NCBI RefSeq assembly: GCF_026210795.1
Contig: NC_089450.1
Span: forward strand, 2,418,001 to 2,482,000
Source: Rhizophagus irregularis
Taxonomy: Eukaryota > Glomeromycota > Glomeromycetes > Glomerales > Glomeraceae
Reading direction: 5' to 3'
Length of the DNA stretch: 64,000 nt
Both the position numbers and the translations under genes were made by a program. The stretch's first letter is position 1. Every line of letters starts with the position of its first letter. Positions 1-10,706 of this stretch are shown here, piece after piece. The notes under the pieces are model-generated. The model saw nothing but the letters and a program-made list of their open reading frames with translations, was not told the DNA's origin and made no database searches.

Positions 1-80
1 GTTGTTTTCAATTAATGATTGCTATGATATTTTGTTCTAATTTTATTTTATTTTATTGACCACGTCAGGTGATAAATAAT

Positions 81-147
81 AGTTATTGGGTGGAGGGTTG
101 AAATATCACCGAACTGCGAAGCAGTTCAAATGATATACCTAATAACT
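81..147. repeat. Nested hairpin with a perfect 7-bp GAACTGC stem
   Basis: Three paired segments nest around one centre: AGTTATT (81-87) with AATAACT (141-147), ATATCA (103-108) with TGATAT (131-136), and GAACTGC (111-117) with GCAGTTC (121-127) around a GAA loop. The arrangement is seen directly. Whether it is a structured RNA, a transposon end or chance in AT-rich DNA is unknown. Part of the right side (130-161) is repeated inverted at 1139-1158, so an older inverted-repeat element may span this region. Confidence 0.55.
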
Positions 148-202
148 GTGTTATTATGCAGACGTCCAAGAACATGTTCCATATGAAAAGCATAGTAAAC
201 AT

Positions 203-1026
203 AGCATAGCGGACATCCCTATTTTATCACAATTTTGCTGATCATTTGCCGATCATTTATCGATCATTTATTCAATTATATCACATAATAAATGCCGTTA
301 TTAAAAATTTTACATAATAATATATGCTCAAAATTTACAAAAAACTTAAGTTTGGTTATAATTTGTTGCATATTAAATTTTATTTGAATTGGATTGTTAT
401 TGAGTGACTTTTATTAGTAGCAACTTTTTAACTTTTATTATTGTTTTAAATTTTAATAAAAATAATTAGTTAGTAGCATATGTTTTATGGTATTATTTAT
501 TAAATTTTGTGATTTATTTAGTTTCATGGCATCAATTTACTTAATTTTGTGACATTAATTTATGTAATTTCATGGTATTTACTTAATTTTGTGACACTGA
601 TTTATTTGATATTTATTTATTCATTTTGCAAAATTATTTGTTAAATACCTTACTAATAAAAAATCTGTTTAATGGATCGTATCACTGTTTTATTTTTACT
701 ATATATTATATATAAGATAAAGAATATTTGTGCAAAGTTTCAAGTTTCGCCCATGCATATTCACCTTCGTCCATCAATTTTTGTCTGATGATCCGCAAAA
801 ATGACTGAATTATCACATACGAAAAATGTGTTATTGTAATATAAAAAATTATACTAATAATTACATAATTAAAATTATATAATAATTTAGTACTTATCTT
901 GGATTTCCATTATTTTTTTGCCATATTATTTTAAAATTATTTATGGCTTTTCAACAAGTTTTTAAAATCCGGAATTATGTGATCGGCAAATGATCGGCAA
1001 GGTGATATAAGCATGTCCGCTATGCT
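203..1026. mobile_element. MULE-type non-autonomous element (MITE)
   Basis: Terminal inverted repeats begin AGCATAGCGGACAT at 203 and end ATGTCCGCTATGCT at 1026. Subterminal GATCATTTGCCGATCA-like motifs recur at both ends. The element is flanked by a perfect 9-bp direct duplication, AGTAAACAT, at 194-202 and 1027-1035. A 9-bp duplication is the hallmark of Mutator-like elements. The 824 bp contain no coding frame, so the element must have been moved in trans. It lies inside the arms of an older inverted repeat (130-161 and 1139-1158). Confidence 0.85.
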
Positions 1027-1358
1027 AGTAAACATGTGACAATTAATCTATATGACGTAATGCGTCAAAAATATCAAAGATATTTAATTTATCTAAAAAA
1101 TATCAGTATGATGTTAAAAACAACATGATCCTATTCGGCTGCATAATAACTATATCATATAAGGTAAACGTATCATCAAGAATCTCTGTTATTTCTGACA
1201 CCATGAATAAATAATACAAACTTTTATTTAAGTCCGTTGAGTAATTTTAACTGGTAGTGCTGGCCGGAATTGCGCATAATTTCAGCCGACACTATTAATC
1301 ATGTGATTAATTTCTTTACAATTTTTGGTATGCAGTGATTTTTGAATATATAAAATTA
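1027..1358. other. Spacer between MULE element and LINE
   Basis: This holds the right target duplication of the MULE element, one arm of an older inverted repeat (1139-1158), a copy of the dispersed CTGGCCGGAATT motif near 1260 and, at 1344-1358, the left copy of the LINE target duplication GAATATATAAAATTA. I see no gene. Confidence 0.7.
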
Positions 1359-1492
1359 GAAACTCTTTCTGACGATCGTAAAATACCAAAAATTCACAGA
1401 AGAAATTTTCGTTAAAAAACATATTTCTTTATAGACAAGTACCACTTTTTTCACCAGTTTTGGCCTCTACGTTCTCCTCAGAACATTATCAT

Positions 1493-3727
1493 ATGAGTTT
1501 TAATATCGGAAAAAAATTTTCAAAAAAATTCCTTAAAAATATAGAAAAATCTTATCGTTCGGTAACTAACGAAGAAGACATATACTTTACATATTCTTCA
1601 CCAAATACAGTTAAAAATATGTCTAACAGTAAACCTAATAATAATACTGTAACCAATATCGATAAAGTATCTACGAACTGTCCTATGGAAGAAGTAATAG
1701 CTACCTCTTCAATTCACGACCTTTCTCACAACGAAATTGAACTCACATCACATGACTCATTAAAAAATGATACTCACACGCAAACACCAATCAACGAAAA
1801 CTTGACTAATGTGGAGGAAGATCCCTCAAAACCTAATCCAGATAAAGGAAAATCATCAGAATCACAAACAGCCACACAAACAAACTTGCCAAATGCGATT
1901 CCAATGACCGTGCTAACTGATATTTTTACACAAACATCACAAGCTTCTAACAAAGCACACAAAGGATTTATTCCCAGAGATAGTTTTAAACCTGCCCTCT
2001 CTAACAATGAAATCATTAACTTACTAAAAACGGCATTTATCCGTGACAGTAACGCCTTCAAATTTGAATCTAATACAACTTCCACATACAAATATTTCAC
2101 TATATACTTTAGAACACGTGACTCACTTAACCACTACATAGAAAAGAGTCCCGATGACCTTAAACAGGTTAAAATATACGAATTAACCAATGAAGCTATC
2201 AACACATTACTGGATAAAAAATTCGCTAATTTGGACTCAGCAGTTATAAAAATTATGGACATACCTTATAATTACGACACAATAATGCTTATCAAACACC
2301 TCGCTATTAAAACCAACAGCAACATCATAGACCAAAAAGAGCTCAAAAAGCCACCAAGAAAATTACCTAACCGCAATAATCGCGGACGCCCAATTTTCAT
2401 CAAACCTGCATATAAACAACTAATCGTACGCTTCGATAAACAATCTGCCTACGATTATTTCATGAAAGAAAATTATTGGAGCCTAGAAATAGAAAATTTC
2501 GTAGTAAGAATTTTACCGGGCAATCAAAATGACCCTGAGTTTCAAAAGCGCACCAGTAAATATTTTAAAATTACTGGACTACCACTTAACACAACAGCTA
2601 TGGATCTTGATCCACTTATCAAACACATTTATGGACGTACTTGTACGTTCACACAAACTACTCGATATTCAACCATGAAAAACGCCTATATATACGTTTC
2701 ACCAGAAAATTATCCTGATAACGCAACGGGAGGCACGTCGTCACAATTCGAAAACCACACCATCTATATCATCCCAGGGCACATATCAGCCAAAACATGC
2801 AACACTTGTGGATCACCATTACACATTTCTCAAAACTGTGACAATAAGAACTTCAAAACAACAAGAGACAACCGTAAAATCTATAACAAAAGATTCATTG
2901 ATAGAAAAGAAGAAAAAATCACAATTCACGAAAACCACAGAAATAGATACAACCACGTGATTTCCCTTAACGCCAACAAAAATTCAAATTCATCACAAAC
3001 AAACAACAAACGTTCATCACCACAAACAGATAACTGCAATAAAAAACCACAACCTAATAATTTACAATACTCCCGTCAAACAAGACAACCATACAACAAA
3101 ACACATAATATAAACGACATTAATAACTGGGACGAACCCTCCATGTCTACCCCCCAAAACCTACATCAAAATACATCAAATGATGGGATAGACAAAAGAA
3201 TCACAGAACTTGAAAAACAAGTCCAAAGTCTCCTAAAAAATATTAAAACTTTACAAGAAAGTAAAATTACAACGGATAAATCGATCGCTGACATCCATCA
3301 CAACACTAACCTAATGAACACATCACTTACGAATGTGAATACGCGACTAGACAAATATGACACAATCATTGGACATCTCACCACTAACATCAATTTACTT
3401 AGCAAGAAAGAAATTTCATCCGCCCAAGAACGCCCTCGCAAAATATCCAAAAAAGCTACACCATATGATCAAACTTCGTATAAATCAACCAAATCCAAAT
3501 ACAACCTTAGAAATAACAAAGAATATAACAATTCAGCCGAAGATAGTGAATTCGTCCCGGCAACAGAAGATGACACTGACATCCCTGATGACGCTGCTAT
3601 GTCGGATGGTGCCATCTTCAAAGGCATAATTGACAACACACTAGACGAACCCGTGAAAAATGACACTTTCACCGTTAAATCTTATAACCCATTGAACCTC
3701 CTCCCGAGTTTCAACGCAACACGTTAA
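1493..3727 (+). CDS. LINE ORF1: zinc-knuckle RNA-binding protein
   Basis: The ORF1 protein of the LINE, expected to bind element RNA in the retrotransposition particle. I chose the first ATG (1493), which gives 744 residues; the open frame extends only a few codons upstream without an ATG. The N-terminal third is Ser/Thr/Asn-rich and probably disordered. The middle is better folded. Around residues 435-450 there is a CCHC knuckle (C-x2-C-x4-H-x4-C: CNTCGSPLHISQNC). Around residues 570-600 a heptad-like stretch (ITELEKQVQSLLKNIKTL) predicts a coiled coil, as in other LINE ORF1 proteins that form trimers. The C-terminus is acidic. The frame is intact. ORF2 starts 115 bp downstream after a T-rich gap. 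Confidence 0.85.
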   Translation: MSFNIGKKFSKKFLKNIEKSYRSVTNEEDIYFTYSSPNTVKNMSNSKPNNNTVTNIDKVSTNCPMEEVIATSSIHDLSHNEIELTSHDSLKNDTHTQTPINENLTNVEEDPSKPNPDKGKSSESQTATQTNLPNAIPMTVLTDIFTQTSQASNKAHKGFIPRDSFKPALSNNEIINLLKTAFIRDSNAFKFESNTTSTYKYFTIYFRTRDSLNHYIEKSPDDLKQVKIYELTNEAINTLLDKKFANLDSAVIKIMDIPYNYDTIMLIKHLAIKTNSNIIDQKELKKPPRKLPNRNNRGRPIFIKPAYKQLIVRFDKQSAYDYFMKENYWSLEIENFVVRILPGNQNDPEFQKRTSKYFKITGLPLNTTAMDLDPLIKHIYGRTCTFTQTTRYSTMKNAYIYVSPENYPDNATGGTSSQFENHTIYIIPGHISAKTCNTCGSPLHISQNCDNKNFKTTRDNRKIYNKRFIDRKEEKITIHENHRNRYNHVISLNANKNSNSSQTNNKRSSPQTDNCNKKPQPNNLQYSRQTRQPYNKTHNINDINNWDEPSMSTPQNLHQNTSNDGIDKRITELEKQVQSLLKNIKTLQESKITTDKSIADIHHNTNLMNTSLTNVNTRLDKYDTIIGHLTTNINLLSKKEISSAQERPRKISKKATPYDQTSYKSTKSKYNLRNNKEYNNSAEDSEFVPATEDDTDIPDDAAMSDGAIFKGIIDNTLDEPVKNDTFTVKSYNPLNLLPSFNATR

Positions 3728-3842
3728 TTGTTGATAACAAATCCTCAACACATATTTGGACTCACTTACGATTTCTCCCTTTTTTGATTTTAACGTTTAA
3801 ATTCTTTTTTACACATTGTTTTAACTAAAATTATTTTTTTTT

Positions 3843-6800
3843 ATGGAATACACCAAATTTACTAACATGGTTGGCGTCGAAAACCAACCTTCATTTCAAG
3901 TACCTATTAATTTTTCATCTTCTTCTTCAAAAAATATAGAAAAAACACAAAAAAATACATATAATCAAAATACCAAAAACAGATATAACAATAACAACGA
4001 CAACAGTCACCACAGCTCAGGATCTACATCATATACTCCTGATATAAACGACGTACCTAACGAAGAACATATTACTAATTTACACGTCGTTAACACCGAT
4101 AATAATTATTTTATAGATTATCTCAAAATTGGAACCATCAATATTCAAGGGGGCTACAAAACCAAATTAATCGATATTATCAATTATTTTGATACACACA
4201 ACTTTAACATCCTTGGCCTAACAGAAACACAATATTGCCACAAACACGAAAATAATAAATTAGTCGAAAGACACCCTCATCCAACTAATAAAAATTTATC
4301 TATTTACATAATTTTAGACGCTAATGGAGATAACAGGGGCTCTGGCGTCAGCATAATGCTTACTAGTACTTTATACCAACACGTACATCAAATACGTTTT
4401 CACAAAGGTCGCGTCTTAAATATCGAATTGGGCTTCAAACGTGACCATAAATTGAACATTACATGCCTTTATCTACCTGCTGGAAGAGACAAACAAACCA
4501 ACATTATCAAAAAAGAGTGCAACCAATTCATTGACCAACTATTTAGAACACAAAATACTAACGACGATAATCACAAATATTACAACCTCATTATGGGGGA
4601 TCTCAATTGCTACCCAAAAGAAAAAAATAATCTTAATCACCATATAATTCAGATGGCAAAATTAAAAGGCTTTAAAGACATGGCAAAATTCCATGCAGAA
4701 AACCAAACTCCAGATATAACAAGACTCACACACAGAATAGATTATATATTTGGTAATAACAACATTTTAAACGCATCAATTCATACTTTTGCACAAAAAA
4801 TCCCACCATCACATTTCACTAGCGATCATAAAGCAGTGATTACTCTATTACAAAATGACCTTTTCAAACGCTCTCGACATCGTCAAGGTAACAGACGAAA
4901 TGAGCAAAAAGAGAAACCCAATTATTCATTAATGAATGATGATTTATGGGAAAATTACAAATTTCATTCAAAAACATATTTTAAACATCGCTTCCAATAC
5001 ATCGATTTAGACAATATTTTGACACAAGATGAATTGGACCACATTTGGAATATATTTGAACATAGTTTACATAACATCAAAAAGTCAACTATTCCTCAAA
5101 AGAAAATAACACCCCAAGAACACCATCATTTATACCCTTTACACATTCGCCAATTAAACCGACACGTGATTACTTTATATAAAACGAAACAATTCCTAAA
5201 TTTAAAACACATTTATATCAGGAATAAAATAGAAATACCAACAGACAAATCTTTGCTTGTCTCATCTATTCCCGACTCAATGTGGACTTCATATTTTAAA
5301 AACTGGAAAGTTCATCGTGATCATATACAAAAATTAGCACGCTCAATGGATCACGACATTATATTAAATAATTTTATCACGCAAGAAGATTTCTATGCAC
5401 AGAGAACAGAAATCTACAAATTATATAATTACTTAAAACAAAAAAGAAATGATGAATTATCACAATGGAAAACTGAACGTATTGATCATTTCATTAATCA
5501 AAGAAATTTTGATTTATCAAATAATCAAACAAAAATGATTAATTCAATACTTCAACGAAAACCTAGAAAAATTACATTAGACCGATTAATCTTCAAAGAT
5601 AATAATAACGAAACCATATTTACTAACAATCCACAAATCATACAAAAAGAAACTATTAAACATTATCAAAATATAGGTAAACATGATAACCAATTGACGT
5701 ACCACTCTATTGATGACTTACCTCTACCGTGGCGTACGATATATGATCTGGCCAATAATCATTTTAATAGTGATTGTTGGGATACACTTCAACAACAAAT
5801 CGATATTTCCGATGTATTAGCCATCTTGAAAAATTCTCCTTCTAATAAAGCACCTGGTCCTTCACAAATTACCTATGAAGACTTGAAGCACCTACATAAA
5901 GACGTATTAATATTACTTACTCAGATCTTCAACTTATGTATCCATTTAGATACGATACCCACAAAATGGCGTGACGCTCTGCTATTCCCAATACCGAAAC
6001 CACATGACTGGGATAGTAAACTTACGAATACAAGACCTATCACCCTTTTGGAAATGACGAGAAAATTGATGGTTTCAGTTTTTTATCAGAGATTAAATCA
6101 ATCATTAGCGAAATACAACATCCTACAATTCAACAACCGTGCGGGTGTTTTGGGACAATCATGTTTAGAACCACTGTTCCAAATACAACATTTGATCGAA
6201 CATGCACGTATTTACAAGAAACCACTATGGATTGCCATACAAGATTTATCAAAGGCTTATGATAGAGTCGATATTACATTATTACGATTAGCTCTGCAAT
6301 GTATTAAAATTCCGGAAAAGATAATTACTTTTTTCATTAATTTATTTTCTAACCGATACAACTCCATCATCCTACCTAATGGAAACCTAGCATCATACAA
6401 GGTCCTACAGGGTATAGACCAAGGCGAAGTTGTTTCACCGCTTTTATGGAATATATATTACGACCCCCTGTTTTATCACATTAATCAACAATCACATCTT
6501 GCTTATAAATGTGATACTACGAAAATTAAAAATATTTACCACAAAGACTCCGACATTATTCATAATTTTGAATTATCCTTGGTCGGATACCTCGATGACA
6601 CCACCTGGTTTAGTCCTTCTCTAGAAACACTAGAAACTAAATTAGATATCGCATATTCATTTTATGACTTAGCAAAAATTAAAGTGAACATCGACAAATA
6701 CAAAATCCTTACAAACCAACGATTAGGTAATGATAGAAAAACTGTACAACTTACCATCAATGGACAAAACACAGATGTTAATATTGTCTCTAAATATAAA

Positions 6801-6896
6801 GGCACAAGAATCTTAGGATTATACATCAACCCTTTAGATAGACACCAACAAACATTAATTAAAGCGCGTTCGATCATCATGAACCACGTGATATAA
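3843..6896 (+). CDS. ORF2 intact portion: APE endonuclease and reverse transcriptase
   Basis: 1017 residues open from ATG 3843. An Asn-rich leader precedes the endonuclease (residues about 95-335), which shows GTINIQGG (metal and catalytic Asn), LGLTETQ (catalytic Glu), MGDLNC and a terminal TSDHKAV block. These are the expected landmarks of the endonuclease/exonuclease/phosphatase fold. The RT covers about residues 610-960, with NKAPGPSQITYEDL, an RPITLLE block, DLSKAYDRV (first catalytic Asp), a GIDQGEVVSPLLWN block and the YLDD active site near residue 915. YLDD replaces the commoner FADD. The frame ends at TAA 6894-6896, where the homologous reading continues in another phase, so this is a truncated piece and not a natural C-terminus. 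Confidence 0.88.
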   Translation: MEYTKFTNMVGVENQPSFQVPINFSSSSSKNIEKTQKNTYNQNTKNRYNNNNDNSHHSSGSTSYTPDINDVPNEEHITNLHVVNTDNNYFIDYLKIGTINIQGGYKTKLIDIINYFDTHNFNILGLTETQYCHKHENNKLVERHPHPTNKNLSIYIILDANGDNRGSGVSIMLTSTLYQHVHQIRFHKGRVLNIELGFKRDHKLNITCLYLPAGRDKQTNIIKKECNQFIDQLFRTQNTNDDNHKYYNLIMGDLNCYPKEKNNLNHHIIQMAKLKGFKDMAKFHAENQTPDITRLTHRIDYIFGNNNILNASIHTFAQKIPPSHFTSDHKAVITLLQNDLFKRSRHRQGNRRNEQKEKPNYSLMNDDLWENYKFHSKTYFKHRFQYIDLDNILTQDELDHIWNIFEHSLHNIKKSTIPQKKITPQEHHHLYPLHIRQLNRHVITLYKTKQFLNLKHIYIRNKIEIPTDKSLLVSSIPDSMWTSYFKNWKVHRDHIQKLARSMDHDIILNNFITQEDFYAQRTEIYKLYNYLKQKRNDELSQWKTERIDHFINQRNFDLSNNQTKMINSILQRKPRKITLDRLIFKDNNNETIFTNNPQIIQKETIKHYQNIGKHDNQLTYHSIDDLPLPWRTIYDLANNHFNSDCWDTLQQQIDISDVLAILKNSPSNKAPGPSQITYEDLKHLHKDVLILLTQIFNLCIHLDTIPTKWRDALLFPIPKPHDWDSKLTNTRPITLLEMTRKLMVSVFYQRLNQSLAKYNILQFNNRAGVLGQSCLEPLFQIQHLIEHARIYKKPLWIAIQDLSKAYDRVDITLLRLALQCIKIPEKIITFFINLFSNRYNSIILPNGNLASYKVLQGIDQGEVVSPLLWNIYYDPLFYHINQQSHLAYKCDTTKIKNIYHKDSDIIHNFELSLVGYLDDTTWFSPSLETLETKLDIAYSFYDLAKIKVNIDKYKILTNQRLGNDRKTVQLTINGQNTDVNIVSKYKGTRILGLYINPLDRHQQTLIKARSIIMNHVI

Positions 6897-8428
6897 TGCG
6901 CCACAAAAAAATTGCTCATTCTCACGCAATATATATTATTAACAAAGTTATTTTTCCAAAGTTGGAGTATCTCTTCCAGCACACGATCTTAAATTATATT
7001 TAAGTACAGAAACTGGTTGTACCTCTTAAAAAATTATTCAAAAAATTCTTTTCTCTACCACTTAATACGGCAGACAATATCATTTATAATAACATGTATC
7101 CACATATCGACAATTTGATGGATTTATTAGTCAAATCACAATTAAATGCACTATCGGCTCTATTCAATACTGATACCTTAAGACCTATAGCGATCCAAAA
7201 ATTGGATATATTAACTCACGAACTTTGGTATCCAGGAATACCTCGCGACATCAACAAATATATAGGAAAAATTTCTTCACCGAGTTATTTATCAAAGAGT
7301 CTAGCTTTACTAGAACAATATCAAATTCATCTGGATCCCACTATTAGTTATGGCATCATAGGAGGACACACACCAATAGTGGAATATCTTCTGAACTTAT
7401 CTTCTAATGATTACAAATCTTTACGAAACAAAAGGATCATGTACCTCAACCAACTTGTGTCCGCAGATGGTAATTACCTTCTGACCTGAAACAAAGTGAA
7501 ACGTTTAAACAACAACAATTTTAAAGGACCTAAACCAAAATGGTTTAAATTATTAGAAAATGACTTCACCCTAAGTAATTATCGTACTTTAACACACCTG
7601 CTTAACGATAATTACACAATTCCAACACGCTTACAACACATCCCTGATCAATCCTTGGGTAATCACAAAAAACGTAATGAATGGACATATCATTGGGACG
7701 CTAGAATACAAAATTGTATTATTGGAAAAACATATATATAAGATACCGACACGCGTAGTTCCATTACCACCATGGAACATTATTTACCTTTTAATAATCC
7801 TTCAATATTAAATAATGTCACCCCTCAATCACCACGTTCTTTACCTTTAATTTTAACCCCTTGTTCAGGTTGTCATCTTAATGACCATAGTTTAATTTTG
7901 CAAGACGCGTGTATTAAATGTTCAATTTCTATTCGTACGAACCGTCTTTCAACCTTTAACGTTTTTAATCATTCAAACCAAGAACATAAAAGATTTAAAA
8001 ATCTTCCTCTATCTAAATATTATGTCAGCACCAAACCCTTATATCAAATTAGACATAGCGCACACAGCATTTATTTAGCTCAACATAACGTTAACACAGT
8101 AACTTCCACTACTACAACATTAGAACTACCATCTTTACATGATCCAAACCATGTCCTTCGACAATTATCGTCAGTAATAGATTCTGCCCTATTATGTGAC
8201 GACAAAATCAAATTAACTTTAATAGACATAGCTTCAAAATTTCTTTTTTATACTAACTTTCAATTTTATTCAGATGGTTCTGTTTCAGATATAGGTACAA
8301 TTAATAGCAAATCTGGATTTGGCTGGGTACAGACGGATCCCCTTTTACCACAAATTTCTTTTTTGGGTTCTACTATTTTTTTCCCTTCTTCTTTCAAAAG
8401 CGAAACTGCGAAAGCTTTGCTATTTTGA
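6896..8428 (+). pseudogene. ORF2 middle part: RT thumb, Cys-rich region, start of RNase H
   Basis: A single reading phase (starting ATG 6896) carries conserved-looking protein through in-frame stops near 7000, at 7487-7489 and at 7739-7741. Open pieces lie at 7094-7489, 7496-7741 and 7772-8428. The last piece has a Cys-rich motif (CSGCHLND...CIKC) and the first RNase H blocks: FYSDGS, with the first catalytic Asp, and SETAKA, with the Glu. The phase then shifts near 8425 and the remaining RNase H is read in the original frame of ORF2. Confidence 0.8.
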
Positions 8429-9734
8429 CAATTTTATTAGTTTACCTCCCAATGCCACATGTGAAATATTTACCGACTCACAAAATTGTATAGATACTTT
8501 TAATCAACGTCTAGGTTCACCTACTATAAGTCCACGACGCAGGCTTAAACAAAATAATTTCTTAATATGGGATCTTATAATGTGGTTAATATCACAACAT
8601 TACCTCACGGTCCAACTGAGAAAAGTCAAAGGACATAGTAACGACAAGGCTAATGATCAAGCAGATGCCCTAGCTAAACGAGGCAGATATTCGCTCGATC
8701 CAATCATCATCAATCACAAATTTTTTCATCGAAGTTCCTTAGCGCTGTTCAATTACAATCATATCAACGTAATTGATCGAAATTTACGCAAATGGAGCAA
8801 TATACCTATCCAATCTAGAATTTTCAATATGGCCATGAATAACAGCTCACTGTCACCTATTAACTATCAAATTACGTATGGCGACATTGACTGGGTTTAT
8901 ACCAAACAATGGATCAATTTTAATCCTTTTGACATGCCCACGTCGTCTAAATTATCATCCATTCAATCCAACAAACTTAAGAAATCCACTTTTACATATC
9001 CAACAGGCAATATTTTAAAACGCAATTATCCTAACCTTTACCCTCTAGGCCGTATTAATTGCACGGAATGTTCGATAGACGAAGACACCAATGCACATAT
9101 TGGCTTATGCCCATCTCATCATCAATCCATAACGTCACTCCTCACAAAATTCAAAAAGAAACTGATCAATCTTCTTAGGAAAGAACGCACTAGCAATATA
9201 TCTTTTGATATAGAATCAAGGATCAATAACTCTAATATGTTTAAAGTTTTCCCAGACGTCTTAGATGCTGCTCGTCTACCTGATTCTCCGGATCAAATAC
9301 GTATTCCACGAGAACAACCATGGATTTTACTATTACACCACCTTATCCCACGGGATTTAGCTGTATTTTTTGATAATTACTTCAGCAATGCGGTGGAAAG
9401 GTCGCGTTTCCTGATACAGTACGTTACCGATTTTATCTCGGAATTGACAACCATTACCTGGTCATCACGTTCCCGCTCGTTCAAAAAGTGGGAAAAAAGT
9501 CTAGACATTACTTTAAAGAAAAAAAAACATTATCGAAAACACACGATTACCGCTTCTGGTCAAGCGTCTTCATCGGCCGCTACTTTACCTTCTACCGTTG
9601 CCCATAAGCGACGAAGTCAATACACTCGTTACTATCACAACAAAGTATTACCTTATTTCAAACAAAAAGTCAATTTTGACGTGTTTGCGTGTATACGTTG
9701 GATGACCTGTAATTTTTTACATAGTGGTTCTTGG
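8429..9734 (+). pseudogene. ORF2 C-terminal part: RNase H and terminal zinc-binding region
   Basis: Continues the RNase H domain: EIFTDSQNCI (third catalytic Asp), then VKGHSNDKANDQADALAK, whose Asp/His pattern is typical of the fourth acidic residue. Downstream, CTECSIDEDTNAHIGLC (C-x2-C-x8-H-x3-C) matches the Cys/His segment usually found after RNase H in LINEs of this kind. A basic Ser/Lys-rich stretch follows. The frame opens before 8429, at 8319, but the homologous part starts near 8425. The reading is cut by the hAT insertion at 9735. Confidence 0.82.
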
Positions 9735-10706
9735 TAGAGCTCCGCACGGGTCGGGTCGGGTCGGGTTACCTGGTTAACCCGAACCGAAAATTTTTTTTCA
9801 GGTCAGGTCGGGTCGGGTAAACCGTTCTGACCCGACCTGACCCATTTGACCCGAAAGTATTCGTGTCACTTCGGGTAACTCAGGTTACCCGAAGTTTTAT
9901 TATTAAATATTTCAATTAAAAAAACGTTATGTAACGTTTTTTTTTTATTAATTATACAAAAAACGTCAGGTTCGACGTTTTTAATTAAAAAAAAAGATTT
10001 TTTTTAATTTTTATTGAAAAAACGTCAGGTCCCGGTGTTTTACTTTCGTTTTTATATATAAAAACGCCGAAACTATTTGTTTCGGCATTTTTGTTTCGAT
10101 CTTAGATGTAAAAACACCGGAATCATTAGTTCCGGCGTTTTTCATTTTGATTTTACATGTAAAAACGCCGGAATCATTAGTTCCGGCGTTTTTCATATTG
10201 ATTTTACATGTAAAAACGCCGAAACTGATAGTTCCGGCATTTTTTTTTTCAATTTTACATGTAAAAACGCCGGAATCATTAGTTCCGGCGTTTTTCATAT
10301 TGATTTTACATGTAAAAACGCCGAAACTGATAGTTTCAGCATTTTTTTTGATTTTACATGTAAAAACGCCGGAATCATTAGTTCCGGCGTTTTTCATTTT
10401 GATTTTACATGTAAAAACGCCGGAATCATTAGTTTCGGCGTTTTTTTTCAATTTTACATGTAAAAACGCCGGAATCATTAGTTCCGGCGTTTTTCCTTTT
10501 GATTTTACATGTAAAAACTCCGGAACTATTAGTTTCGGTGTTTTTAATTTATTTGACCCAAATATATGTCAGGTCAACGGGTCGGGTCGGGTAGTGACTA
10601 GCACTGACCCGACCCGTGTCAGGTCATGAAATTGATGACCTGACCTGAATATTTCGGGTCAACCCGACGGGTCACCCGATCTGTCAGGTCAGGTTGCGGA
10701 GCTCTA
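9735..10706. mobile_element. hAT-type MITE inserted in LINE ORF2
   Basis: Terminal inverted repeats TAGAGCTCCGCA (9735) and TGCGGAGCTCTA (ends 10706). A perfect 8-bp duplication, GTTCTTGG, lies at 9727-9734 and 10707-10714; both features fit the hAT superfamily. Subterminal regions are built of repeated GGGTCGGGT / ACCCGACC motifs, likely transposase binding sites. The centre is a tandem array of hairpin units (10059-10545). The 972 bp hold no transposase, so the element is non-autonomous. It interrupts ORF2 29 codons before its natural stop. Confidence 0.92.
10059..10545. repeat. Tandem array of about 10 hairpin units of 48-51 bp
   Basis: Each unit reads roughly AAAAACGCCGGAATCATTAG followed by its near-complement TTCCGGCGTTTTT and a spacer ending in GATTTTACATGTA. 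Every repeat can therefore fold on itself. Units differ by a few substitutions (for example GCCGAAACTGATAG variants), often paired so that the stem is kept. Because 48-51 bp units have few stops, open frames appear on both strands; these are by-products of the repetition. The array is internal to the hAT element. Confidence 0.9.

Noticed and set aside
1774-2100. 108-codon minus-strand frame inside LINE ORF1
   Set aside because: Antisense shadow of a frame with clear protein signatures.
6662-6982. 106-codon minus-strand frame inside LINE ORF2
   Set aside because: Antisense shadow over the RT region; no independent support.
9745-9850. GGGTCGGGTCGGG repeats as telomere-like DNA
   Set aside because: The unit is not a telomere repeat and forms the subterminal region of a hAT element with an exact 8-bp duplication.
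10059-10545. Regularly spaced palindromic repeats resembling a CRISPR array
   Set aside because: Units are contiguous with near-identical spacers, the genome is eukaryotic and no cas genes exist; it is an internal tandem repeat of a MITE.
10011-10629. Open frames of 128-160 codons on both strands over the hairpin array
   Set aside because: They arise from a tandem repeat lacking stops inside a non-autonomous hAT element; all translations are repetitive in several frames at once.
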